From the NCBI RefSeq assembly GCF_003583405.1, contig NZ_QXEC01000007.1, positions 124,001-188,000 of the forward strand: a stretch of 64,000 bases of DNA. Reading direction: 5' to 3'. Position numbers and translations under genes: made by a program. Positions 8,569 to 15,109 of the stretch are shown in pieces. The notes beneath the pieces are model-generated. The model saw only the letters and a list, made by a program, of their open reading frames with translations, was not told where the DNA came from and did no database searches. Numbering within the stretch: the stretch's first letter is position 1; the number at the start of each line of letters is the position of its first letter. This DNA comes from Micromonospora radicis. GTDB taxonomy: Bacteria; Actinomycetota; Actinomycetes; Mycobacteriales; Micromonosporaceae.

Positions 8569-9506
8569 CAGAGGTCGATGAAGGTGTACGTGAAGCCACG
8601 CTCGGCCCGGTGCACATAGCCGGCGGCCGGGAACGGGAAGTGCGCCGGGACCAGCAGGTCGCCGGAGTCGGCGACCCGTTCCAGCAGTCGACGCCGCTGG
8701 TCGGCCGAGTCGCCCGGCACGACGCAGTAGCGGATGCTCCACTCCGGGCGTTCCAGCTGCACCCCGTGGTGCAGCATGTCGCCGGCGAACAGCGCCCGCC
8801 GACCGGCTGAGGTGACCACCAGGTAGACGTTTCCGGGGGTGTGCCCGAACGCCGGCACCAGGTGGATCTCGGGGCTGAGCACGTGGTCGGCCGGGATCAG
8901 GTCGAGCACTCCGGCGTCGCGCAGCGGCAGGATGCTGTCGGCGATGTAGTCACCGGTGCGGCGCAGGGCCGCCGCGCCGTCTGGGCCGGTCCACCAGTCG
9001 AACTCCTCCCGAACGACCAGGTAGCGGGCGTTGGGGAAGGTCGGCACCCAGCCACCGGCGCCGTCGGAGGTGGTGGCGAAGCCGACGTGGTCGACGTGCA
9101 GGTGGGTGAAGACCACCGTGTCGATGTCGTCGACGGAGACACCGGCGCGGGCGAACTGTTCCAGGAAGGGGCGGTCGGCGTGGTCGAACACACCGCCGTT
9201 GCGGGGTTTGCCGTTGCCGCCTCCGGCGTCGACCAGGATCAGTCGGTCACGGGTCTTCAGCAGGTGCGCCTCCTGGTTGAGCACGATCCGGCCGTCGCGG
9301 GTGAACGGCTCGGCCGTGTAGAAGGCGCCGTCGGTCCAGGACTCGCGCTCCAGTTGGGGGAAGAAGTCCGTCGGCACCGGGAAGTAGTCGACCTCGCGGA
9401 TCGGGAAGACCTCGACGTCGCCGACGTGGAAGGACCAGAGCGGGCCGTCGCCGCCGCCGGTGTCCTGCCAGCGGGGTGCGGTGTCGGGGGAAGGTGGGTT
9501 GGTCAT
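8568..9506 (-). CDS. MBL-fold metallo-hydrolase
   Basis: A 312-aa metallo-beta-lactamase-fold hydrolase with the dinuclear zinc signature THLHVDHVG. Downstream ligands are the His of AFGHTPGN, the Asp of LFAGDMLHH and the His of VPAHFPFP. Length and motif spacing fit the lactonase/methyl-parathion-hydrolase-like branch. The start ATG overlaps the stop of the ABC ATPase gene (ATGA) and its own stop overlaps the amidohydrolase start. It therefore belongs to the same transcript and probably works on the compound imported by the transporter. Confidence 0.88.
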   Translation of the reverse strand: MTNPPSPDTAPRWQDTGGGDGPLWSFHVGDVEVFPIREVDYFPVPTDFFPQLERESWTDGAFYTAEPFTRDGRIVLNQEAHLLKTRDRLILVDAGGGNGKPRNGGVFDHADRPFLEQFARAGVSVDDIDTVVFTHLHVDHVGFATTSDGAGGWVPTFPNARYLVVREEFDWWTGPDGAAALRRTGDYIADSILPLRDAGVLDLIPADHVLSPEIHLVPAFGHTPGNVYLVVTSAGRRALFAGDMLHHGVQLERPEWSIRYCVVPGDSADQRRRLLERVADSGDLLVPAHFPFPAAGYVHRAERGFTYTFIDL

Positions 9507-10315
9507 CGGGTCACCTCGGGAACTCGTCGGGTGGGCTGGGGTGTGCGGCGTACCTGCGCGTAGACCTGGGCGCGCAGTTCGCCGAAGCGGGCCGAGGATC
9601 GGGTGTCGAGCTGGTCGCGTACCGCCGGCAGGTCGATCGGGAACTGGGCGACGACCCCGGCCGGCGAGGCGCCGAGGACGACGACCCGCTGGCCGAGGTA
9701 GACCGCCTCGTCGATGTCGTGGGTGACGAACAGGACGGTCGTCGCGTACCGCCGCCAGAGACCGGCCAGCAGATCCTCCAGGTCACCGCGGGTCTGCGCG
9801 TCGACGGCGGAGAACGGCTCGTCCATCAACAGCAGCCGCGGCCGGTACGCGACGGCCCGGGCGATGGCGACACGCTGCTGCATGCCGCCGGAGAGCTGCC
9901 ACGGGTAGGCGTCGGCGGCCGGTCCGAGACCGACGGCGTCGAGCGCCTCGGCGACCAGTTCGCGGCGCACGGTCCGACCGACGCCGCGGCTGCGCAGCGG
10001 CAGCTCGACGTTCTGCCGGACGGTCTTCCAGGCGAACAGGCTGCGCCCGTACTCCTGGAAGACCACGCCGAGGTCGGCCGGGGGTTCGGTCACCCGCTGC
10101 CCGGCCAGGACGACGTCCCCGGTCGAGGCGGGCAACAGCCCGGCGACGATCTTCAGCAGGGTGGTCTTGCCGCAGCCGGAGGGCCCGACGACGGTGACGA
10201 ACTCGCCGTCACGGACCGACAGGTCGACACCGGCGAGGGCCTGCACGGTGCGTTCCCGTGACCGGTAGGACTTGCCCAGGTCGACGATGCGCAGCAGAGC
10301 TTCGTCCGTGGTCAC
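9503..10315 (-). CDS. NitT/TauT-family ABC transporter ATPase
   Basis: A 270-aa ABC ATPase with Walker A GPSGCGKTT, Q-loop VVFQEYGRSLF, signature LSGGMQQR, Walker B LLLMDEPF and switch His in FVTHDIDEA. The sequence type is that of SsuB/TauB/NrtD, which energise uptake of sulfonates, nitrate or pyrimidine precursors. It is read from the GTG at 10315, whose GTGA overlaps the stop of the preceding permease by 4 nt. The open frame to 11125 overlaps both permease and upstream DNA and is not used. It partners with the two permeases and the lipoprotein encoded just upstream. Confidence 0.92.
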   Translation of the reverse strand: MTTDEALLRIVDLGKSYRSRERTVQALAGVDLSVRDGEFVTVVGPSGCGKTTLLKIVAGLLPASTGDVVLAGQRVTEPPADLGVVFQEYGRSLFAWKTVRQNVELPLRSRGVGRTVRRELVAEALDAVGLGPAADAYPWQLSGGMQQRVAIARAVAYRPRLLLMDEPFSAVDAQTRGDLEDLLAGLWRRYATTVLFVTHDIDEAVYLGQRVVVLGASPAGVVAQFPIDLPAVRDQLDTRSSARFGELRAQVYAQVRRTPQPTRRVPEVTR

Positions 10316-11109
10316 CGTGGTTCCTCTCGTCCGGTGGCGCCGCGGTGCCACCGCAGGACGCGCCGCTCGATGAGTTCGAAGAGTTTCGCCAGGCCGAAGC
10401 CGAGCAGGCCGAGCAGCAGCACACCGCTCCACATCTGCGGGATCGCGAAGGTGCGCTGGAACCGGATCACCGTGAAGCCCAGGCCGTCGGTGCTCATCAG
10501 CATCTCGCTGACCACCATGACGATGAGCGAGATGCCGAGTGCCTGCCGGGCCCCGGCGAAGATCTGCGGGCTGGCGGCACGCAGGATCAGTCCGTGCCGG
10601 GTGCGGTGGCGCAGCCGGTAGACGGCGGCGGTGTCGAGTTGGACGTCGTCGACGGCGCGTACTCCGTCGGCGGTGTTGAGCAGGATGGGCCAGACCGCGC
10701 CGAGGGCGATGACGATGAGCTTGGTGGCGTCGCCGATGCCGACGGCGACGAGCAGCACCGGGATCAGCACCGGGGCCGGCAGGACCCGGAAGTAGGCGAG
10801 GATCGGGCTGGTCAGGTCGCGGACCACCGCCCAGCGGCCGACCAGGTAGCCGACGCCGACACCGACCAGTAGGGCTGCGGCGTAGCCGGTGGCGAGCCGC
10901 CGGAGGCTGGGCAGCACGTCGCGGAGGAACACGTCGGAGAGCCACACCTGGCCGAACGCCTCGACGATGCGGCTCAGCGGCGGCAGGAAGATGTTGGTGC
11001 TGTTCGCGCTGAGCAGCCACCAGGCGACGAACAGCACGACCGGTAGCCCCAGGGCGAGGGCCGCGGCGCGGGTGCCCCGGGCGAGCCCGGCGATCACCGT
11101 CGCCCTCAT
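10312..11109 (-). CDS. NitT/TauT-family ABC permease
   Basis: A 265-aa integral membrane permease with about six TM helices. It has a BPD_transp_1 domain with a loop in the EAA position (DDVQLDTAAVYRLRHR) and the typical family segment VLPAPVLIPVLLVAVGIGD. Start ATGA overlaps the preceding permease and the stop overlaps the ATPase start. A second homologous permease lies directly upstream, so the channel is probably a heterodimer, which is less common for this family than a homodimer. Confidence 0.9.
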   Translation of the reverse strand: MRATVIAGLARGTRAAALALGLPVVLFVAWWLLSANSTNIFLPPLSRIVEAFGQVWLSDVFLRDVLPSLRRLATGYAAALLVGVGVGYLVGRWAVVRDLTSPILAYFRVLPAPVLIPVLLVAVGIGDATKLIVIALGAVWPILLNTADGVRAVDDVQLDTAAVYRLRHRTRHGLILRAASPQIFAGARQALGISLIVMVVSEMLMSTDGLGFTVIRFQRTFAIPQMWSGVLLLGLLGFGLAKLFELIERRVLRWHRGATGREEPR

Positions 11110-11927
11110 GGGGTCGCCAACTCACGCCGGGTCGCCACGTGCCAGTGCAGCAGCCGTCGCTCGGCCAGGCGGGCGGCCAGGTCGAGCGCGATGCCCACTG
11201 CGCCGGTCAGCAGCACCAGCGCGTACATGCCGGTGGACTCGCCGGACTCCTGGCTGGACCAGATCAGCTCACCGAGGCCGGCCGCGCCCATCACCAGGCC
11301 GCCGGTGATGGCGAGCGCGAGGGCCACCGACACGACCAGCCGCAACGCGGTGCCGAGGTACGGCAGCACGGTCGGCCAGGTGACGTGGACGATGCGGCCC
11401 CACCGGCCGAGCCGGATGGTGCGGGCGGTGTCCACGGCCACCTGGTCGACGTCGCGCAGCCCGTAGAGCACCTGGAACAGCACGATCCAGAAGCAGGAGA
11501 CGGCGACCAGCAGGACGGTGATCTGGGTGACGTCGAGCACCAGGACCAGGACGGGGATCAGCACGATCGACGGCACCGGGCGCAGGAAGTCCAGGGTGGA
11601 GGAGGCCGTGCGCAGCAGCCACGGCACCGAGCCGATGGCGAAGCCGACGACGACGCCGGCCAGTACGGCGATCAGCAGGCCGATCGCCGCGACCAGCAGA
11701 GTTCGGCCGGTCGCGGTCCAGAACCGTGGTTCGGCGAGCAGCCGGAGGGCTTGCGGCAGGATGGCGGACAGCGGTGGCACGTGCAGCGGGGAGAAGAACG
11801 CTCGGGTGACCGCCTCGTATCCGGCCGCGGAGAGCAGCAGTCCGACGGCGCCGAGCAGGCGGCGGCCGGCCGGGCCGCCGCCTGCCAGCCCCCGGGTGGG
11901 GGCTGGCGTGCGGCTGCTCGTGGTCAC
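11106..11927 (-). CDS. NitT/TauT-family ABC permease (second copy)
   Basis: A 273-aa permease with about six TM helices, the family segment FLRPVPSIVLIPVLVLVLD and an EAA-like loop (VDQVAVDTARTIRLGRWGR). The GTG at 11927 is used because its GTGA overlaps the stop of the substrate-binding protein; the frame is open further upstream only within that gene. It is paralogous to the following permease and presumably pairs with it. Confidence 0.9.
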   Translation of the reverse strand: MTTSSRTPAPTRGLAGGGPAGRRLLGAVGLLLSAAGYEAVTRAFFSPLHVPPLSAILPQALRLLAEPRFWTATGRTLLVAAIGLLIAVLAGVVVGFAIGSVPWLLRTASSTLDFLRPVPSIVLIPVLVLVLDVTQITVLLVAVSCFWIVLFQVLYGLRDVDQVAVDTARTIRLGRWGRIVHVTWPTVLPYLGTALRLVVSVALALAITGGLVMGAAGLGELIWSSQESGESTGMYALVLLTGAVGIALDLAARLAERRLLHWHVATRRELATP

Positions 11928-12931
11928 GGCAGGATCAGCTCGTCGAGGTCGGGAGTGGTGCTGATCAGGCCGTCCCGCTGCGCGTACCCGGCCAGCTTCT
12001 CGGCGGCCTGCCGGCTCACCTCGTCCCGCCAACCGGTGATGGTGATCTTGCCGGCCACGTCCGGGGTGATCTGGGTGAAGGTGGGGATCTTCGCCCGGAC
12101 CTCGTCCTCGTGGTCGCGGGCGTAGGCGAACGCCTCCCGGATCGCGGCGCGGAACGCGGTGACCACCTCGGGTTTCTGCGCGACCAGTGCGCCGGAGGTG
12201 TACCAGGCGGAGACGGTGAGATCCTCGGCGAGGTCGGTGAAGCCCCAGCCGATCGGCACCGCGCCCTGTGCCTTGGCGGCGGACAGGAACGGCTCCACCA
12301 CCCAGGCGCCGTCCACCCGGCCCTCACTGATCGCGGCGGGTACCTGCGGGAAGGGAATCTCGACGAGCTTCAGCGACTCCGAGTCGCCGCCGTCGGCGCG
12401 GACCGCCTCGCGGGCGGCGGCTGCGGCGATGTTGGTGAGGATGTTGACCGCCACGGTCTTGCCTTCGAGCTGTTTCGGGCTGGTGATGCCGGAGTCGCCA
12501 GCCACCACCAGTGCGCCGTAGTCGGCGCCGGCCTTGCCGGTGGACGCGGACGCCGGTACGACCGCCTTCACGTCCAGGCCCTGCGTGCGGGCCACGATGA
12601 GCGTGGTCAGATCGCCGGTGGCGAAGTCGACCTTGCGGGCGAGCACGGAGGGTACCGAGGTCAGGTCGGAGGTCTCGGTGTCGACCTCCACCTGCAGGCC
12701 GTGCTTGGCGAAGATGCCGTTGTCCTGGGCGAGGTAGATCGGGGCGAGGTGGCCCAGTGGGGACGAGGCCAGGGTGATCTTCGTCAGGCCGTCGCTGCCG
12801 GCGGCGTCGGCGGAGTCGCCGGAGTCGTTGCAACCGGCGAGGGCGGTGGTCAGCAGGGTGGCGGCGAGCAGACCGGCGGTGCCGCGGCGGGCCGCGGCGG
12901 CGGTGCGAGGGTGACGGGTCGTGCGGAACAT
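11924..12931 (-). CDS. lipoprotein ABC substrate-binding protein (NMT1/THI5-like)
   Basis: A 335-aa periplasmic-binding-type lipoprotein. A signal peptide ends in the lipobox LAGC (about C34). The mature fold is of the NMT1/SsuA type: LASSPLGHLAPIYLAQDNG, then FATGDLTTLIVARTQGLDVKAV and GITSPKQLEGKTVAV. This family binds sulfonates, taurine, nitrate or thiamine precursors. The upstream leader peptide argues for an organosulfur ligand (inference). It lies 53 bp after the aldolase gene and overlaps the first permease by 4 nt. Confidence 0.92.
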   Translation of the reverse strand: MFRTTRHPRTAAAARRGTAGLLAATLLTTALAGCNDSGDSADAAGSDGLTKITLASSPLGHLAPIYLAQDNGIFAKHGLQVEVDTETSDLTSVPSVLARKVDFATGDLTTLIVARTQGLDVKAVVPASASTGKAGADYGALVVAGDSGITSPKQLEGKTVAVNILTNIAAAAAREAVRADGGDSESLKLVEIPFPQVPAAISEGRVDGAWVVEPFLSAAKAQGAVPIGWGFTDLAEDLTVSAWYTSGALVAQKPEVVTAFRAAIREAFAYARDHEDEVRAKIPTFTQITPDVAGKITITGWRDEVSRQAAEKLAGYAQRDGLISTTPDLDELILP

Positions 12932-12984
12932 GTGCGATCTCGATTCTCGGGTTGCGGAGGGGTCGTCGGCGCTGGATGGCCGGG

Positions 12985-13731
12985 TCAGAAACGCAGGCGC
13001 AGGTCGTGGTCCTTGACATGGGCGGGGAACGGCGCCGGGCCGCCGAGGGCGAGCGCGCCGATGCTGGACACCGCCGCTTCCTCGATGGCCACCACCAGGC
13101 TCGCGGCGTGTCTGGCGTCGTCTCCGGCGACGAGGAGCCCGTGGTTGCCGAGCAGCACGGCGTACGTGTCGGGGTGTGCCTGGTAGGTCTCGGCGATGGC
13201 CCGGACCGCCTCGGCGGTGCCGCGGGGTGCCCAGGGTGCGACGGGGACGTCCACCGCCTGGCCGTGTACGAGCAGCGCCTCGTACCGGGCGGGGAGGCTG
13301 ACCGAGGCGAGGGCGTAGCTGGTCGCGTACGGGGAGTGGGTGTGGATGACGGCGTTGACGTCCGGGCGGGTCCGGTAGACGCCGACATGCATCTTCAGGA
13401 TGGCGGCCACGGACGGGCTCGGCGTGCCGAAGCGGACGTGGCCGTCGAGGTCGACCACGACGATCTCGTCGTTGACCGTGCGCGAGGCGGGCGTGCCGAT
13501 CCGCAGGTCGTCGGCGGGCCAGGGGCGCAACAGTTCGCCGGCGTTGACGGCCAGCAGGTCGTCGTGTCCGGGTAGTCGGACGCTGATGTTGCCGTGCCCG
13601 CTGGCGGACATCGCGGAGGCGGCGAAGATGCGGTTGACACCGGCGGTCAGGTCGGTGCGCGCGGCGGTGAGTTCGTCGGCGCCGAAGGGCGCGCCGCGCA
13701 GCGCGGATGGGGTGAGGGCGTGCTGGGTCAT
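12985..13731 (-). CDS. class II aldolase/adducin-family protein
   Basis: A 248-aa class II aldolase-type enzyme. Metal ligands are visible as HTHSPY and the His of GNHGLLVAGDD; a phosphate- or carboxylate-binding GHGNIS loop is near residue 45. Members (fuculose-1-P aldolase, ribulose-5-P epimerase, methylthioribulose-1-P dehydratase) act on sugar-phosphate-like compounds, often using zinc. As first gene of the seven-gene operon it probably processes the imported compound together with the MBL hydrolase and amidohydrolase. A 220-nt untranslated stretch separates it from the leader peptide. Exact reaction unknown. Confidence 0.85.
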   Translation of the reverse strand: MTQHALTPSALRGAPFGADELTAARTDLTAGVNRIFAASAMSASGHGNISVRLPGHDDLLAVNAGELLRPWPADDLRIGTPASRTVNDEIVVVDLDGHVRFGTPSPSVAAILKMHVGVYRTRPDVNAVIHTHSPYATSYALASVSLPARYEALLVHGQAVDVPVAPWAPRGTAEAVRAIAETYQAHPDTYAVLLGNHGLLVAGDDARHAASLVVAIEEAAVSSIGALALGGPAPFPAHVKDHDLRLRF

Positions 13732-13952
13732 GGCGTCGCAGCCTTGTCGTAGTCGGTGGTATGCCGGATCGAGCGGGGGTGGGGGCTCGGGGTGTTCCGC
13801 GTTCGTCGGTGCACGCGTGGTCGGCCGACCGCCGGTAGCGGGGCGGGCGGCACCGAACGGGCCGGACGTCGGCGGGTGGACGGCCGACGTGGTGGATGGG
13901 GTCCCGGTGGGGCGGTGCGGCGCCGATCAGGCGTCGGCGACCGGTGGCCGGG
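13732..13952 (-). promoter_or_regulatory. transcribed spacer between leader peptide and aldolase gene
   Basis: About 220 nt of GC-rich untranslated leader follow the leader-peptide stop. If the peptide works by attenuation, the terminator/antiterminator or RBS-sequestering structure must lie here. I did not resolve a unique fold by eye. Confidence 0.4.
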
Positions 13953-14021
13953 TCAGCGGCCGGGACAGAGCGCGCTGCCGGTGCGGCCGTAGTCGACCGC
14001 GCGGCGGGCGGTCAGCAGCAT
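13953..14021 (-). CDS. 22-aa regulatory leader peptide, sulfur-leader type
   Basis: An ATG at 14021 opens a 22-codon frame ending in TGA at 13953. Key residues are RR at 6-7, VDY at 9-11, SAL followed by Cys at 16-19, and a final PGR. This matches from memory the small leader peptides of actinobacteria (pattern RRHVDL...SSAxC) found upstream of sulfur-assimilation and sulfonate-type ABC genes. There they are thought to sense cysteine supply by ribosome stalling. A TAGGGT box lies about 7 nt before the ATG, so translation is probably leaderless, as is typical for this class. It lies 221 nt ahead of the aldolase gene. Too short for normal gene finders. Confidence 0.72.
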   Translation of the reverse strand: MLLTARRAVDYGRTGSALCPGR

Positions 14022-14022
14022 T

Positions 14023-14047
14023 GGCATAACCCTAGTATGCCCCTAGG
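14023..14047 (-). promoter_or_regulatory. promoter/operator of the leader-aldolase-ABC operon
   Basis: GGCATA (14023-14028) and TATGCC (14036-14041) form an inverted repeat with a 7-bp spacer. On the minus strand CTAGGG occurs twice at an 11-bp interval, one helical turn, and the second copy forms the -10 box TAGGGT. The overlap of repeats and -10 box suggests an operator. The regulator is not encoded next to it. Confidence 0.55.
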
Positions 14048-14132
14048 ATTTGTGGGCGATCAAGACGGGTGTTCGTGTGACCTGCGCCCCAACCGCGACG
14101 ACCCCACCGACGAGCCGTGACAGGATCCCAGC

Positions 14133-14897
14133 GTGCCGAAGATCAACGTCTATCTCCCGGACGCCCTCGCCGAGCGGGTACGGCAGGCCCGGCTACCGAT
14201 CTCACGGATCTGCCAGTCCGCGCTGACCCAGGCGCTCGACGGCGCCGACCGGGCCGCGCACGACGCGGTCGCCGAGGTCGCCCTACCCGAACCGGTCGAG
14301 CTGACGCCGCCACCCAACCATCATGTCGCCGCGATCCTGCGCCAGTCCTACGAGGTCGCCACGCTGCGCGGATCGGGACTGGTCGAGCCGATCGACCTCC
14401 TCCAGGCATTCCTCGACGAGGGCGAGAGTCTGGTGTTGAACAGCCTCGAACTCCTCGGCTTCCCCGCGGCCTCGATCCAGTCCTCGATCGACGCGGCGCT
14501 CGGCGGTCGACCGGGGCGCGTCGGCATCCCCCGCCAGCCCACCGGGGAGACCGTCGCCACGTTGGGCGGGGACGCCCGCACGACGCTGAGGGTCGCCGCC
14601 GCCCAGGCCACCGAGCATGCCTCCAGCACCGTCACCGGCAGCCACCTCCTGCTCGGGTTGATCGCGGACACCGGGACGGCCGGCGCCGCCCTGCGCGGCG
14701 CGGGCGTCACCGAGGTGGTCACCCCCGCGGTCCTGTCGGCGCTCTACTACGGCGCCACCCTCGGCCGGCTGACCACGGACCGGGACGCGGACACCGCGTC
14801 GCTGCGGATCATGATGTTCGACGTCCTCGAACGCCTGGACCGACTGCAGTCCCAGCTGGGCGGAGCCGAGGAACGACGGCGGCCACCGGCCGGCTAG
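14133..14897 (+). CDS. Clp N-terminal-repeat protein with RHH-like N-terminus
   Basis: A 254-aa soluble protein. Residues 1-40 (MPKINVYLPDALAERVRQ...) look like the ribbon-helix-helix start of CcdA/ParD-type proteins. Two Clp-N-like repeats follow: one around VEPIDLLQAFLDEGESLVLNSLELLG (about residues 85-115) and one around VTGSHLLLGLIADTGTAGAALRGAGV (about 165-195). A short charged C-terminal helix (LERLDRLQSQLGG) ends the protein. There is no AAA module, so it is not a ClpA/C chaperone; such proteins may bind substrates or DNA. It starts with GTG, divergently from the leader-peptide operon. Role unknown. Confidence 0.75.
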   Translation: MPKINVYLPDALAERVRQARLPISRICQSALTQALDGADRAAHDAVAEVALPEPVELTPPPNHHVAAILRQSYEVATLRGSGLVEPIDLLQAFLDEGESLVLNSLELLGFPAASIQSSIDAALGGRPGRVGIPRQPTGETVATLGGDARTTLRVAAAQATEHASSTVTGSHLLLGLIADTGTAGAALRGAGVTEVVTPAVLSALYYGATLGRLTTDRDADTASLRIMMFDVLERLDRLQSQLGGAEERRRPPAG

Positions 14898-15059
14898 TGT
14901 GCCGTGACCGGCAACCACCCGGCGGGCACCAGGTCGGCGACCTGGAGTCCGCTTCGAGCGGAGACCCACCGGCGCCGTTGTCACGGCCATCACCGCGGCG
15001 GCCGCGATCACGAAGATCGCGGCCAGGTGCGCCGCGCGGCGGGGGACGCAGCGGCGGGT

Positions 15060-15109
15060 AACCCGGTGCGCCGCCGGCAACCGGTGGGGTGCCGACGGCG
15101 CGGCGGGTT
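15060..15109. terminator. imperfect hairpin between convergent genes
   Basis: AACCCGGTGCGCCG (15060-15073) pairs with CGGCGCGGCGGGTT (15096-15109) with two mismatches. It begins at the stop codon of the beta-helix gene and can terminate that transcript. Confidence 0.5.

Noticed and set aside
9503..11125. 540-codon reading of the ABC ATPase frame
   Set aside because: The N-terminal half is an out-of-frame reading of the permease gene; the GTG at 10315 in a GTGA overlap gives a standard ATPase.
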